DNA of 64,000 bases from Denitratisoma oestradiolicum. Its GTDB lineage: Bacteria > Pseudomonadota > Gammaproteobacteria > Burkholderiales > Rhodocyclaceae. Positions 43,189 to 53,857 of the stretch are shown in pieces. Location: positions 3,080,001 through 3,144,000 of the forward strand of contig NZ_LR778301.1 of the NCBI RefSeq assembly GCF_902813185.1. The letters are read 5' to 3'. The notes beneath the pieces were generated by a model, which had not been told where the DNA came from, searched no databases, and worked only from the letters and a program-made list of their open reading frames with translations. The translations under genes and the position numbers were made by a program. The first letter of the stretch is position 1. Every line of letters starts with the position of its first letter.

Positions 43189-44886
43189 TTAACCGAGTTG
43201 CCAGACCTCGGACAAGTACTTCCAGTTCACAAAGTAGTAAAGCACGAAGGCCGTCAACAATAGCCCTGCAAGGGCCATGGTTCCTGGCACCACCACATGC
43301 TCGGCACTGCCGGTGGAGGACACTGCGGCGGCCGGGCTGTCCGGCGGGAAGGGCGTACGCTTCTCGCTGATGATGCCTTCATCCAGCTTCTTGCCGAACA
43401 GCAGGGAGCCCACCACGATCAGGATCCACAGGGCGCCGCCAATCACGGTGATAACACCGAAGACGCCAGTCAGGCCCATCATCAGGTAGGCGGAACCCGG
43501 CCACTCGTATTGGAAGGGCGCCCCGGAGAATGCCATGTCCCAATGACGACGGGACACCCCCAGGGTACCGGCTCCCATCATGACCAGAGAGGTGACTGCC
43601 ATGCCGATGCCGAACAGGTAAGGCTGAATCTTGGCCATGCCCGGCATGATGATTTCCCGCTTGAACAGCACGGGCACCAGCAGGTAGGTCAGGGCCATGA
43701 AGGCCAGGGTGGTTCCTCCCGCTACGGTGGCATGGAAGTGGCCCGGCACATAGAAGGTATTGTGCATCAGCATGTTGAGCTGCTCGGTGCCCAGCACAAC
43801 ACCGGAGATGCCGCCGATGAAGCCGAAAATCACCAGCGAGAGGAACATGCCGGAAAAGATCGGATTGCCCCAGGGCGCCTTGCGCAGCCATTCGAACATG
43901 CCCTTGGTGTAGCCCTTCTTGCGCTGGGCCGCCTCGATGGCGCCCGGTACGGTGAAGCCGTGAATCATGGAGGCCATTACCGCGAAATACATGAAGTAGG
44001 AGGTGTTGAGTACCTTCCATTCGCTGCTTAGACCCGGATCGGACAGCAGGTGGTGGGCACTGGCCAGTTGCAGGAACAGGATATAGAGGAAGTAGGCGAA
44101 ACGGCTCACCTTCTCCGACAGGGGCTTGGCGCCGAACACCACAGCAGCGATCAGGTACCAGATCGCCACATGGGCAGAGACGTTGATCTGCTGGGAACTG
44201 TGACCCATGCCCCACCAGAGCACCCGGTACATCTGGGGATCGATTTCCTTGATGTAGCCCACGGACCAAAGGAAGGTCGGAATCAGGATGATGGCGCCGG
44301 AGGCGATGGTGAACACGGCGATGATGCAGGCCGTCAGGGCGCCGAAGGTGACCAGGGGAATGGAGCCCTCGTAGGTCTTTTCGGCCTTGGCCACGACCAG
44401 GGTGCCAAGGAAGATGAAGCAGCCGATCAATGCGCCCACCGCGAAGAGGATCAGTCCCAGATAGAAATGGGGCTTGGCCTGCATCGGCGCGTAGGAGGTC
44501 ATCATCACGCTGGACTCGCCGCCGAAGATGGCGACGTTGGCCATGATCGCGCCCACCACCATCAGCCAAAACTGGACCCAGCCCAATGCCGGCGTGGCCA
44601 ATCGACTGCGCAGTAATGTGGACGAGGCGAAGTAAAGCACCGCCATCTCGAAAAAGATGATCCAGATGATCAGCATGTCCACGCCATGGGCGGTGAGAAT
44701 CATGTAGAACTGATCCGCCGGCAGCAACTTGACCGCCGGCCAGCGCGTGAGGATCACCAGCAAGGCGGTGATGCCGCCGACCAGCAGCGCCAGTACGCCG
44801 GCCACGGCATTCCAGCGCATCAGCCTCTCGGCCTGAGTGTCGAACTGCAACCCGCTACGGGGGCAGATCCGGTAAGTGGTAGCCAT
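43189..44886 (-). CDS. B-family-like heme-copper reductase subunit I without active-site tyrosine (probable sNOR-type NO reductase)
   Basis: 565 residues, 13 or so membrane helices. Ligands: H67 and H385 for the low-spin heme, H383 for the high-spin heme, and H229, H278, H279 for CuB. The helix VI motif is G-H229-S-S-Q-Q233 instead of H-P-x-V-Y: the tyrosine that oxygen reductases crosslink to His is Gln. NO reductases of the superfamily lack this Tyr. With a CuA subunit and SenC beside it the order resembles norSY-senC (sNOR). An unusual oxidase cannot be excluded. Automatic annotation would probably call it a b(o/a)3-type oxidase. Confidence 0.85.
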   Translation of the reverse strand: MATTYRICPRSGLQFDTQAERLMRWNAVAGVLALLVGGITALLVILTRWPAVKLLPADQFYMILTAHGVDMLIIWIIFFEMAVLYFASSTLLRSRLATPALGWVQFWLMVVGAIMANVAIFGGESSVMMTSYAPMQAKPHFYLGLILFAVGALIGCFIFLGTLVVAKAEKTYEGSIPLVTFGALTACIIAVFTIASGAIILIPTFLWSVGYIKEIDPQMYRVLWWGMGHSSQQINVSAHVAIWYLIAAVVFGAKPLSEKVSRFAYFLYILFLQLASAHHLLSDPGLSSEWKVLNTSYFMYFAVMASMIHGFTVPGAIEAAQRKKGYTKGMFEWLRKAPWGNPIFSGMFLSLVIFGFIGGISGVVLGTEQLNMLMHNTFYVPGHFHATVAGGTTLAFMALTYLLVPVLFKREIIMPGMAKIQPYLFGIGMAVTSLVMMGAGTLGVSRRHWDMAFSGAPFQYEWPGSAYLMMGLTGVFGVITVIGGALWILIVVGSLLFGKKLDEGIISEKRTPFPPDSPAAAVSSTGSAEHVVVPGTMALAGLLLTAFVLYYFVNWKYLSEVWQLG

Positions 44887-44900
44887 ATCTGTCTCGCTCC

Positions 44901-45440
44901 CTATTTCACGTAAATACGGCCGAGCATCGTATGGTGACCGATGCCGCAGTATTCGTTACAGACGATGGAGTAAATGCCTTCCTTGTTCGGCGTGATATTC
45001 ACCACATGCTCGTAACCCGGCAGGACCTGGATGTTGATGTTCACCGGTTGCAGGGAAAAGCCGTGCTGGTAATCCATGGCGGAAAGGTGCAGGCGATAGG
45101 TCTTGCCCTTCTCCAGTTCCAGGATCGGCCACCACTCCCAGAGGCGTGCCACCAGATAGGCGTCGCCGCCCTCGGGCACCTTGACCACCGGCGTGTTGCG
45201 CTCGGTCTCGGTGCGCACCTGGTGCTCCTGGACCATTTTTTCAGCCTTCGCGGCATACATCTCCCGCGTCGTCTTGTAGACCTCGTTGGAAAGGTTCTGC
45301 TTGCCGTTGATATGCCAGTACACCATCATCCCGAACATGAATAACGACCACGTCAGCGCGATCAGAATCCAGGTCCATTCGATCTTGTCGATGGGTTGCT
45401 TCCACCAGATCCGTTGCGCGGGGGGCAGAATTGCGCTCAT
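44901..45440 (-). CDS. CuA-containing subunit II of the heme-copper reductase
   Basis: 179 residues. One N-terminal membrane helix (about 25-42), then a cupredoxin domain with H-G-F-S-L near 125 and the complete CuA site C161-x3-C165-x3-H169-x2-M172. It receives electrons from a periplasmic cytochrome c and passes them to subunit I. Only one membrane helix and a short length are typical of B-family oxidases and of sNOR. It is separated by 14 bp from subunit I and 28 bp from the small subunit gene. Confidence 0.92.
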   Translation of the reverse strand: MSAILPPAQRIWWKQPIDKIEWTWILIALTWSLFMFGMMVYWHINGKQNLSNEVYKTTREMYAAKAEKMVQEHQVRTETERNTPVVKVPEGGDAYLVARLWEWWPILELEKGKTYRLHLSAMDYQHGFSLQPVNINIQVLPGYEHVVNITPNKEGIYSIVCNEYCGIGHHTMLGRIYVK

Positions 45441-45468
45441 TGTGCGAACTCCCTAATAATTGCGCCGG

Positions 45469-45624
45469 TCATTTGGCAACGGGTATGGTTGCAATCTCCA
45501 TCACGCCCCACAGAATGTAGAACACCGTGGGTACCGTGATGCCCAGAAACAGCAGCAGGAACGGGTTGTCGAGCACATGTTGCATCACCGGGATGGGTTC
45601 TTCGTTGTTGTCGGTTTCAGCCAT
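45469..45624 (-). CDS. Small single-helix membrane subunit of the reductase
   Basis: 51 residues with one membrane helix (about 19-43, F-L-L-L-F-L-G-I-T-V-P-T). It is the first gene of the operon, preceding the CuA subunit. The position and size recall subunit IIa of ba3 oxidases, which fills the place of a second subunit II helix. The ATG at 45624 has a strong GGAGG seven bases upstream; the in-frame ATG at 45639 has none. Confidence 0.75.
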   Translation of the reverse strand: MAETDNNEEPIPVMQHVLDNPFLLLFLGITVPTVFYILWGVMEIATIPVAK

Positions 45625-45719
45625 TTTGACCTCCGTCATTTGAAGGTGGAAGTGCGCATCATGCTGCGAGGCGGGACAAACTCCTGTCATACCCGACCTG
45701 ATCGCGGTCATCGCATAAG

Positions 45720-45737
45720 GTCATGCGACAACATGAC
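45720..45737. repeat. Inverted repeat in the leader of the reductase operon
   Basis: GTCATG and CATGAC surround six bases, 96 bp upstream of the first ATG. If transcription starts near 45752, the repeat lies in the early leader and could be an operator for a nitric-oxide-responsive repressor or a hairpin. It does not match the NsrR consensus. No direct evidence of function. Confidence 0.4.
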
Positions 45738-45758
45738 GCGGCGGAACTTGCGCTGGCA

Positions 45759-45800
45759 ATCCTACGCCCCAGTCTAGTGGGCACAATTGATCCAGATTAA
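45759..45800 (-). promoter_or_regulatory. FNR/DNR-type box and -10 of the reductase operon
   Basis: TTGAT-CCAG-ATTAA at 45787-45800 matches TTGAT-N4-ATCAA at 9 of 10 positions. On the minus strand TAGGAT (45759-45764) is a -10-like element exactly 32 bases from the box centre, the geometry of an activator at -41.5. No comparable -10 is found at that distance on the plus strand, so the box serves the minus-strand operon rather than heme A synthase. Anaerobic or NO-dependent expression is inferred. Confidence 0.65.
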
Positions 45801-45887
45801 TTTTTTTGACCCCGGAATTACCATGGGAAATCAGCGACTTCCCGGATCACTATAATCGCCGGGAGTCTTCTTCCAGGCCTATCCGAC

Positions 45888-46925
45888 ATGAGCCATCCCG
45901 CCCCCCGTTCCATCGCTCTCTGGCTTTTCATCTGCGCCGCCATGGTGTTCGCCACGCTGGTAGTGGGCGGTGCAACACGCCTGACCCACTCCGGCCTGTC
46001 GATTGTGGAATGGCAGCCCCTGGTGGGGACCCTGCCCCCTCTGGACCAGTCCCAATGGCAGGCCACCTTCGAGAAGTACCAGCAGACGCCGGAATTCAGG
46101 CAGGTCAATCACCAGATGAGCCTAGAAGAGTTCAAGGGAATTTTCTGGTGGGAATACTGGCACCGGGTTTTGGGACGCACCATTGGCATGGTTTTTCTGT
46201 TTCCATTTCTCTGGTTTCTGTTGCGGAGCAGCATCAATCGTTCCCTGGCCTGGAAATTATTTGGCATCTTCATTCTGGGGGGCATGCAGGGCGCCATGGG
46301 CTGGTACATGGTCAAAAGCGGCCTGGTGGACGATCCCCGGGTCAGCCAATACCGCCTCACCGCCCACCTGTCCCTGGCCTTTCTGATCTTCACCGCCATG
46401 GTCTGGGTGGCCCTGGACCTGCTGCGGCCCCGGACTGTCGCCAGCGTCGACTCACCGCTACACGGATTGAGGAAGGCCGCCGGCTGGCTGCTGTTGCTGG
46501 TGTATTACATGGTGGCCAGCGGCGGCTTTGTGGCAGGAATCCGGGCCGGCAAGGCCTACAACACCTTCCCGCTGATGAACGGTTCCTGGATCCCGCCGGA
46601 GATCATGATGATCGACCCCTGGTACCTGAACTTCTTCAACAACATGGCGACGGTCCAGTTCGATCATCGCCTGGGTGCCTGGTTGCTGGCCCTGCTGGTG
46701 CCCTGGTTCTGGTGGAAACTTCAGCGCTCGGCGGCCACGAGCCAGGCAAGACGTGTCGGCCACCTGCTGCTGCTGGCGCTGGCGACCCAGATCACCCTGG
46801 GCATCGCCACCCTGCTGCTGGCGGTGCCCGTGGCCCTGGGCACTGCCCATCAGGGTGGCGCCATGGTGGTCTTCGGTCTGCTGCTGTGGCTCAACCACGA
46901 ACTCAGGACGGCGGAGACGCGGTAA
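45888..46925 (+). CDS. ctaA: Heme A synthase (COX15/CtaA family)
   Basis: 345 residues, eight membrane helices. It has [13 protein letters not shown] near 31, [11 protein letters not shown] near 90, F-D-H-R-L-G-A-W near 260 and T-A-H-Q-G-G-A near 325, the paired histidines for hemes in COX15. It oxidises the methyl group of heme O to the formyl of heme A. Divergent from the reductase operon. It ends about 150 bp before thrS. Confidence 0.94.
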   Translation: MSHPAPRSIALWLFICAAMVFATLVVGGATRLTHSGLSIVEWQPLVGTLPPLDQSQWQATFEKYQQTPEFRQVNHQMSLEEFKGIFWWEYWHRVLGRTIGMVFLFPFLWFLLRSSINRSLAWKLFGIFILGGMQGAMGWYMVKSGLVDDPRVSQYRLTAHLSLAFLIFTAMVWVALDLLRPRTVASVDSPLHGLRKAAGWLLLLVYYMVASGGFVAGIRAGKAYNTFPLMNGSWIPPEIMMIDPWYLNFFNNMATVQFDHRLGAWLLALLVPWFWWKLQRSAATSQARRVGHLLLLALATQITLGIATLLLAVPVALGTAHQGGAMVVFGLLLWLNHELRTAETR

Positions 46926-47031
46926 GCCCGCAGCCAGACCCACCGGCTGTGATAGACTCGCTGCCCCTGACCCTGGGCCAGATGATGCATTTTCAGGCCG
47001 TCATGGGCGGCTTACCCAAACGATTTTCCCG

Positions 47032-47056
47032 CGACAGGGCGCTCGGCGCCCTGTCG
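47032..47056 (+). promoter_or_regulatory. Strong hairpin ahead of thrS
   Basis: CGACAGGGCGC and its exact complement flank a TCG loop, 20 bases before the thrS ATG and 107 bases after the ctaA stop. In E. coli thrS is autoregulated through a hairpin operator just upstream of its start. This one could play such a role or end ctaA transcription; there is no T run, which favours regulation. Confidence 0.45.
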
Positions 47057-47076
47057 GTGTTTCTGGAGCAGCGAAC

Positions 47077-48984
47077 ATGCCGGTGATCACTCTTCCCGAC
47101 GGCTCCCAGCGCGAATTCCTCCACCCGGTCACCGTGGCCGAAGTGGCGGCATCCATCGGCGCCGGCTTGGCCAAGGCAGCCCTGGCCGGCCGTGTCGATG
47201 GCCGGCTGGTGGATACCTCCCATTTCATCGAGGCCGATGCCAGCCTGGCCATCATCACCGACAAGGATGCCGACGGCCTGGAAGTGATCCGTCACTCCAC
47301 CGCCCACCTGCTGGCCTACGCGGTGAAGGAGCTGTTTCCCGAGGCCCAGGTCACCATCGGCCCGGTGGTCGAGAACGGCTTCTACTACGATTTTGCCTGC
47401 CCCCGCCCCTTCACTCCCGAGGATCTGGAGCGGATCGAGCATCGCATGGCAGAACTGGTCAAGCGTGACATCCCCATCTCCCGGGAAGTGCTGCCCCGGG
47501 ACAAGGCCATCGAATTCTTCAAGTCTCTCGGCGAACACTACAAGGCTGAGTTGATCGAGGCCATCCCCGCCGGCGAGGAAGTCTCCCTTTACCGCGAAGG
47601 CGATTTCATCGACCTTTGCCGGGGTCCCCACGTGCCGTCCACCGGCAAGCTCAAGGCCTTCAAACTGATGAAGGTGGCTGGCGCCTACTGGCGCGGTGAC
47701 TCCAAAAATGCCCAGTTACAGCGCATCTATGGCACGGCCTGGGCCAGGAAGGATGAGCTGGACGCCTATTTACATATGCTGGAGGAGGCCGAGAAGCGGG
47801 ATCACCGCAAGCTGGGCCGGCAACTGGACCTGTTCCATCTCCAGGAGGAAGCGCCGGGACTGGTGTTCTGGCATCCCCACGGCTGGACCGTGTGGCAGGA
47901 AATCGAGCAGTACATGCGCCGGGTCTATCAGGAGAACGGCTACCAGGAGGTGCGCTGCCCCCAGATCCTGGATCGCAGCCTGTGGGAAAAGTCCGGTCAC
48001 TGGGAGCACTACAAGAACAACATGTTCACCACGGAGTCCGAGACCCGGGACTACGCCGTGAAGCCCATGAACTGCCCCGGCCACGTGCAGATTTTCAACA
48101 CCGGCCTGCGCTCCTACCGGGATCTGCCCCTGCGCTACGGCGAGTTCGGCTCCTGTCACCGCAACGAGCCTTCCGGTGCGCTCCATGGCGTGATGCGGGT
48201 ACGGGGTTTCACCCAGGATGACGGTCACATCTTCTGTACCGAGGACCAGATCCAGCCCGAGGTGAAGGCCTTCAACGATCTGGTGCGTCGGGTCTACGCC
48301 GACTTTGGCTTCAGCGACGTGGCGGTGAAGCTGGCGCTGCGGCCCGAGGGCCGGGTGGGCGCGGACGAGCTCTGGGACAAGGCCGAAACCGCCCTGCGGG
48401 AAGGCCTGCGTACCAGCGGCCTGGAGTGGGAGGAACTGCCCGGCGAAGGCGCCTTCTACGGCCCCAAGATCGAATTCCACATCAAGGACGCCATCGGCCG
48501 CTCCTGGCAATGCGGCACCATGCAGGTGGATTTCTCCATGCCCGGCCGCCTCGGGGCCGAATACGTGGGCGAGGACAACGCCCGCCACGTGCCGGTGATG
48601 CTCCATCGCGCCATCCTGGGTTCCCTGGAGCGATTCATCGGCATCCTGATCGAAAACCACGCTGGCGCCCTCCCCCTCTGGCTGTCGCCGGTGCAGGTGG
48701 TGGTGATGAGCATTTCCGAAGGCCAGGCGGATTACGCCGAAAATGTTGCGGAAAAACTGCGCGCTGCCGGTCTGCGGGTCGAGTGCGATTTGCGCGCCGA
48801 GAAAATTAACTATAAAATCCGCGAACATAGCATGTTGAAACGGCCTTATCTCGTCGTCGTCGGCGACAAGGAAAAGGCCGCTGAGTTGGTCGCTGTCCGC
48901 GCCCGGGGCAATCAGGATCTCGGGCAAATGTCTCCCGGAACTTTGGTGGAGCGCCTGCTGCAGGAAATACGCAGCCGGGCGTAG
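47077..48984 (+). CDS. thrS: Threonyl-tRNA synthetase
   Basis: 635 residues, the usual length. TGS domain (1-60, [10 protein letters not shown]), editing domain with the H-S-T-A-H-L-L near 72 and C-R-G-P-H near 183, class II core with [21 protein letters not shown] and R-A-I-L-G-S-L-E-R, and a C-terminal anticodon-binding domain. Attaches threonine to tRNA-Thr. The ATG at 47077 follows GGAG; the longer frame lies in ctaA. It starts the thrS-infC-rpmI-rplT-pheST-ihfA transcription unit. Confidence 0.97.
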   Translation: MPVITLPDGSQREFLHPVTVAEVAASIGAGLAKAALAGRVDGRLVDTSHFIEADASLAIITDKDADGLEVIRHSTAHLLAYAVKELFPEAQVTIGPVVENGFYYDFACPRPFTPEDLERIEHRMAELVKRDIPISREVLPRDKAIEFFKSLGEHYKAELIEAIPAGEEVSLYREGDFIDLCRGPHVPSTGKLKAFKLMKVAGAYWRGDSKNAQLQRIYGTAWARKDELDAYLHMLEEAEKRDHRKLGRQLDLFHLQEEAPGLVFWHPHGWTVWQEIEQYMRRVYQENGYQEVRCPQILDRSLWEKSGHWEHYKNNMFTTESETRDYAVKPMNCPGHVQIFNTGLRSYRDLPLRYGEFGSCHRNEPSGALHGVMRVRGFTQDDGHIFCTEDQIQPEVKAFNDLVRRVYADFGFSDVAVKLALRPEGRVGADELWDKAETALREGLRTSGLEWEELPGEGAFYGPKIEFHIKDAIGRSWQCGTMQVDFSMPGRLGAEYVGEDNARHVPVMLHRAILGSLERFIGILIENHAGALPLWLSPVQVVVMSISEGQADYAENVAEKLRAAGLRVECDLRAEKINYKIREHSMLKRPYLVVVGDKEKAAELVAVRARGNQDLGQMSPGTLVERLLQEIRSRA

Positions 48985-49020
48985 CGGCTTGATTTTTTTA
49001 ATTTTTTGGAGATCTGAACC

Positions 49021-49548
49021 ATCGCCCAGGATAAGACGCAACGCGTCAACGATGAAATCACTGCCCCTGAAGTCCGCCTAGTCGGCGAGGGTAGCGAACA
49101 ACTTGGTATCGTGCCCATTCGTCAGGCACTGACATTGGCAGAAGAAGCGGAACTGGATCTGGTGGAGATTGCTCCCCTGGCCCAACCCCCCGTGTGCCGG
49201 ATCATGGATTTCGGGAAGTTCAAGTATCAGGAATCCAAGCGGGCCCACGAAGCCAAGTTGAAGCAGAAGCAGGTTCAGGTCAAGGAAGTGAAGTTTCGTC
49301 CCGGAACGGACGAGAACGACTACCAGATCAAGCTGCGCAACGTAACGAAGTTCCTGCAGGAAGGCGACAAGGCGAAAATCACCCTGCGCTTCCGGGGCCG
49401 CGAGATGGCCCACCAGGAAATCGGGATGCGGATGCTGGAGCGGATCAAGGCCGACATCGAGGTTCTGGGTGTGGTTGAACAGTTCCCCAAGATGGAGGGA
49501 CGCCAGTTGATCATGGTCCTGGCGCCCCACAAGAAGCAGGTCAAGTAA
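49021..49548 (+). CDS. infC: Translation initiation factor IF-3 with an ATC start codon
   Basis: 175 residues when read from ATC at 49021 ([12 protein letters not shown] after the start), which is the conserved IF-3 N-terminus. It continues through [10 protein letters not shown] and E-V-K-F-R-P to L-I-M-V-L-A-P. GGAG lies nine bases upstream. The first standard start codon, GTG at 49111, would remove 30 conserved residues. A rare start (ATT in E. coli) is known for infC and lets IF-3 repress its own translation. Dissociates ribosomal subunits and proofreads initiator tRNA. Confidence 0.93.
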   Translation: MAQDKTQRVNDEITAPEVRLVGEGSEQLGIVPIRQALTLAEEAELDLVEIAPLAQPPVCRIMDFGKFKYQESKRAHEAKLKQKQVQVKEVKFRPGTDENDYQIKLRNVTKFLQEGDKAKITLRFRGREMAHQEIGMRMLERIKADIEVLGVVEQFPKMEGRQLIMVLAPHKKQVK

Positions 49549-49656
49549 CAGAATTCCCTCCATCGCCTCGGCGGTGGGGGATACACAAGCGGTTGCGGGT
49601 CATCAAGCGCCCCCGAGGTGGGGGACACCTGGCACCGTGTTAAAAGGAGATCTTCG

Positions 49657-49854
49657 ATGCCGAAGATGAAGACCAAGAGCGGCGCCGCCAAGCGGTTCAA
49701 AATCCGCGCCGGCGGTAGCGTCAAACGCTCCCAGGCGTTCAAGCGCCACATCCTGACCAAGAAAACCACCAAGGCCAAACGCCAGTTGCGCGGCATGACG
49801 GAAGTTCACGCTTCCGACGTGAAGCAGGTTCGCGCCATGATGCCCTACGCCTAA
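49657..49854 (+). CDS. rpmI: Ribosomal protein bL35
   Basis: 65 residues, typical for L35: [15 protein letters not shown] at the start, R-H-I-L-T-K-K in the middle, and a very basic composition. A good ribosome site, AAAAGGAGA, precedes ATG 49657. The 108 bp between infC and rpmI contain short direct repeats of GGTGGGGGAYAC type that may be part of an L20-responsive leader. A structural protein of the 50S subunit. Confidence 0.96.
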   Translation: MPKMKTKSGAAKRFKIRAGGSVKRSQAFKRHILTKKTTKAKRQLRGMTEVHASDVKQVRAMMPYA

Positions 49855-49866
49855 GGAGAAACCGCC

Positions 49867-50226
49867 ATGTCACGAGTCAAACGCGGTGTAACGGCGCGCG
49901 CGCGCCACAAGAAAGTTCTCGCCCTGGCCAAGGGCTATCGCGGTCGCCGCAGCACGGTCTACCGGATCGCCAAAGAGGCGGTGATGAAGGCGGGGCAATA
50001 TGCCTACCGCGATCGTCGCCAGCGCAAGCGCCAGTTCCGTGCTCTCTGGATCGTCCGTATCAACGCGGGCGCCCGGGAACTGGGCCTCAAGTACAGCACC
50101 CTGATGAACGGTCTGAAGAAGGCCCAGATCGAGGTGGATCGCAAGGTGCTCGCTGACCTTGCCGTGTTCGACAAGCCGGCCTTTGCCGCCCTGGCGAACC
50201 AGGCCAAGGCCCAACTCGGCGCATAA
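49867..50226 (+). CDS. rplT: Ribosomal protein bL20
   Basis: 119 residues: [16 protein letters not shown] at the start, [12 protein letters not shown] near 45 and L-N-G-L-K-K-A region near 80. Standard length for L20, which binds 23S rRNA early in 50S assembly and represses rpmI-rplT translation. 12 bp after rpmI. A terminator/attenuator follows. Confidence 0.97.
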   Translation: MSRVKRGVTARARHKKVLALAKGYRGRRSTVYRIAKEAVMKAGQYAYRDRRQRKRQFRALWIVRINAGARELGLKYSTLMNGLKKAQIEVDRKVLADLAVFDKPAFAALANQAKAQLGA

Positions 50227-50245
50227 GCGTAATCGTTGCGAAAAG

Positions 50246-50271
50246 AGGGAGGCCTGGTGCCTCCCTTTTTT
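50246..50271 (+). terminator. Intrinsic terminator or attenuator between rplT and pheS
   Basis: AGGGAGGC - five-base loop - GCCTCCCT forms a perfect 8-bp stem followed by six T. It lies 19 bases after rplT and 14 bases before the pheS ATG, so it probably acts as a partial terminator or pheST attenuator. No Phe-rich leader peptide is visible before it. Confidence 0.8.
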
Positions 50272-50273
50272 GA

Positions 50274-51332
<1,059 letters not shown>

Positions 51333-51353
51333 TCATGAAGACCTTTCCCCCAT

Positions 51354-51407
51354 CCCCTTTCCCGAGGAAAGGGGTGATTACGGTTCAGCCGCAACAGGAC
51401 TGCGGCT
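51354..51407 (+). repeat. Two consecutive stem-loops between pheS and pheT
   Basis: CCCCTTTCC-CGA-GGAAAGGGG (51354-51374) and AGCCGCA-7 bases-TGCGGCT (51387-51407). The 126-bp gap between pheS and pheT is longer than usual. Neither stem has a T run, so these may be a REP-like insertion or a stability element. The C-rich lead-in resembles that at 26494. Confidence 0.55.
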
Positions 51408-51458
51408 TCCGTGTTTCTGGTTGCACGCCTCCTTGGGGCGGCCCAGCGGAGGCGTGAA

Positions 51459-53837
51459 ATGCAATTCTCGGAATCCTGGCTGCGCAGCCTGTGCAACCCG
51501 CCCCTCGACAGCGAGCAACTGGCCCATATCCTGACCATGGCCGGCCTCGAAGTGGAGGCAATGCGTCCCGTGGCACCGGCCTTCGACCGTGTCGTGGTGG
51601 CCCACATCGTCTCCTGTGAAAAACATCCGGACGCCGACCGCCTCAATCTTTGCCAGGTGGACACCGGCGAACATGGCGTGCTGAGCATCGTCTGTGGCGC
51701 CCCCAACGCGGCGGCTGGCCTGGTGGTGCCTTGCGCCCTGGTGGGCGCCCGGCTGCCCGGCGTCGAGATCAAGAAGGCCAAGGTGCGCGGCATCGAAAGT
51801 AGCGGCATGCTCTGTTCGGCCAAGGAACTGGGCATCGCCGAAGAGGCCGCCGGCCTGCTGGTGCTGCCCCAGGACGCGCCCATCGGTAGCGACATCCGCC
51901 AGTACCTGAACCTGGACGATCAACTGATCACCCTCAAGCTGACCCCCAACCGAGCGGACTGCCTCTCCCTGACCGGCATCGCCCGGGAAGTGGCAGCCCT
52001 GACCGGCGCCCCCCTGACGCTGCCGGAAGCCAGCACTGTCAGTCCGACCCTGGATGCGGTCCGTGCAGTCAACATCGAAGCCCCTGCCGCCTGCCCCCGC
52101 TACTGTGGCCGGCTGATTCGCGGCGTGGATGGGTCGGTCGCCACCCCGGACTGGATGCGGCGGCGCCTGGAACGCTGCGGCATCCGCAGCATTTCGGCCC
52201 TGGTAGACGTGACCAACTATGTGATGCTGGAACTGGGTCAGCCCCTCCATGCCTTCGACGACGCCAAGCTCCAGGGCGCCATCCGGGTGCGACTGCCCAT
52301 GGCAGGGGAGCAGTTGCAACTGCTCAACGGCCAGACCATCACGCTACCCGCCGATGCCGTGCTGATCGCCGATCAGTCCGCCGCCCTGGCCCTGGGCGGC
52401 ATCATGGGTGGCGAGCTCTCTGGCGTCACCGCCGCTACCCGGGACATCTTCCTGGAGTCGGCCTTTTTCGCCCCCGACGCCATCGCCGGCAAGGCCCGGG
52501 CGCTGGGCTTTACATCCGACTCCTCGTTCCGTTTCGAGCGGGGCGTGGACTTCCAGTTGCAGCGCCAGGCCCTGGAACGGGCGTCCCAACTGGTGATCGA
52601 CATCTGCGGCGGCCAGGCCGGACCCATCGTGGAAGCCCAGTCTCCCGAGCATCTGCCGGTATGCCGCCCGGTGCGCCTGCGCACGGCCCGGGCCAGCAAG
52701 GTGCTGGGGGTGGAGTTCAGCACCGCGCAGATTTCCCAACTGATCTCCGGTCTGGGTTTCGAGTTCCGTCAGGAGGGAGATGAATTCCTGGTCACCCCAC
52801 CCTCCCATCGTTTCGACATGGAAATCGAGGAAGACCTGATCGAGGAACTGGCACGGCTCCACGGCTACGACAACATCCCGGCCCATCCCCCCCGGGGACT
52901 GGTAACCATGATGCCCCTGCCGGAAGATCGGCGCACCGCAATGCAGTTGCGCCGACTGCTGGCTGGACGGGGCTACCGGGAAACGGTCAATTTCAGTTTT
53001 GTCGACGCCGTCTGGGAGGCCGATTTCTGCGCCAACCCGGCGCCGATCACCCTGGCCAATCCCATCGCCAGCCAGATGGGCGTCATGCGCAGCAGCCTCA
53101 TCGGCAGTCTGGTGGGAGTACTCGCCACCAACCTGAAGCGCCAGCAAAGTCGGGTAAGGATTTTCGAACTGGGCCGCTGCTTCCTGCGGGACAACACCGG
53201 CACTCCCGTCGCTGGATTCCGTCAGCCCCAACGTCTGGCCGCCCTGGCGGCGGGACCGGCCCTGGCCGAACAGTGGGGAGCACCCACCCGTCCGGTGGAT
53301 TTCTTCGACCTCAAGGCCGACGTGGAATCCCTCTACCCGGGCCGCTCCCTGCGCTGCGAGAAACTGGATCACCCGGCCCTCCATCCCGGACGGGCGGCAA
53401 GCATCTGGTGTGGCGAACGGCAGGTAGGCCTCCTCGGCGAGCTTCATCCCCGCTGGGTGCAGAAGTACGAACTGGGCACCGCCCCGGTGGTTTGCGAACT
53501 GGAACTGGACGCCTTGCTGGAGCAGTCCCTGCCCACCTGCGGCGAAGTCTCTCGCTTCCCCGGCGTGGTGCGGGATCTAGCCCTGATCGTTGATCAGCAT
53601 CAGCCTTGGCAGGGTCTGCTGGACGCCCTGCGCGGAGGCGCCAGCACCCTGGTCAAGGACATTCAGTTATTCGATGTGTATCAGGGCCAGGGGATCGCCG
53701 AAGGAAGAAAAAGCCTTGCGTTCCGGGTAGTTATACAAGATACTCAACGAACGCTTGAGGATTTGGAAGTCGAAGAAATCGTGGCGGCGCTGGTGAGTGC
53801 AGCGGAACGGCATTGCGGTGCCGAACTGCGGCGATGA
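51459..53837 (+). CDS. pheT: Phenylalanyl-tRNA synthetase beta subunit
   Basis: 792 residues, normal length. EMAP-type tRNA-binding domain (about 39-150, with [11 protein letters not shown]), B3/B4 editing domain (about 210-380), B5 (about 400-475), catalytic-like domain, and a C-terminal ferredoxin-fold anticodon-binding domain ([13 protein letters not shown]). ATG 51459 follows GGAGG. Its stop overlaps an ATG in frame with ihfA. Confidence 0.97.
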   Translation: MQFSESWLRSLCNPPLDSEQLAHILTMAGLEVEAMRPVAPAFDRVVVAHIVSCEKHPDADRLNLCQVDTGEHGVLSIVCGAPNAAAGLVVPCALVGARLPGVEIKKAKVRGIESSGMLCSAKELGIAEEAAGLLVLPQDAPIGSDIRQYLNLDDQLITLKLTPNRADCLSLTGIAREVAALTGAPLTLPEASTVSPTLDAVRAVNIEAPAACPRYCGRLIRGVDGSVATPDWMRRRLERCGIRSISALVDVTNYVMLELGQPLHAFDDAKLQGAIRVRLPMAGEQLQLLNGQTITLPADAVLIADQSAALALGGIMGGELSGVTAATRDIFLESAFFAPDAIAGKARALGFTSDSSFRFERGVDFQLQRQALERASQLVIDICGGQAGPIVEAQSPEHLPVCRPVRLRTARASKVLGVEFSTAQISQLISGLGFEFRQEGDEFLVTPPSHRFDMEIEEDLIEELARLHGYDNIPAHPPRGLVTMMPLPEDRRTAMQLRRLLAGRGYRETVNFSFVDAVWEADFCANPAPITLANPIASQMGVMRSSLIGSLVGVLATNLKRQQSRVRIFELGRCFLRDNTGTPVAGFRQPQRLAALAAGPALAEQWGAPTRPVDFFDLKADVESLYPGRSLRCEKLDHPALHPGRAASIWCGERQVGLLGELHPRWVQKYELGTAPVVCELELDALLEQSLPTCGEVSRFPGVVRDLALIVDQHQPWQGLLDALRGGASTLVKDIQLFDVYQGQGIAEGRKSLAFRVVIQDTQRTLEDLEVEEIVAALVSAAERHCGAELRR

Positions 53838-53857
53838 GTGGATTCAAGGGGGCACGG

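Noticed and set aside
45698..45711. A second FNR-like site (CTGAT-CGCG-GTCAT)
   Set aside because: Only 7 of 10 matches and no fitting -10; the site at 45787 is much better.
49549..49656. A defined L20 leader or riboswitch between infC and rpmI
   Set aside because: Short complementary and direct repeats exist, but I cannot draw a convincing conserved structure.
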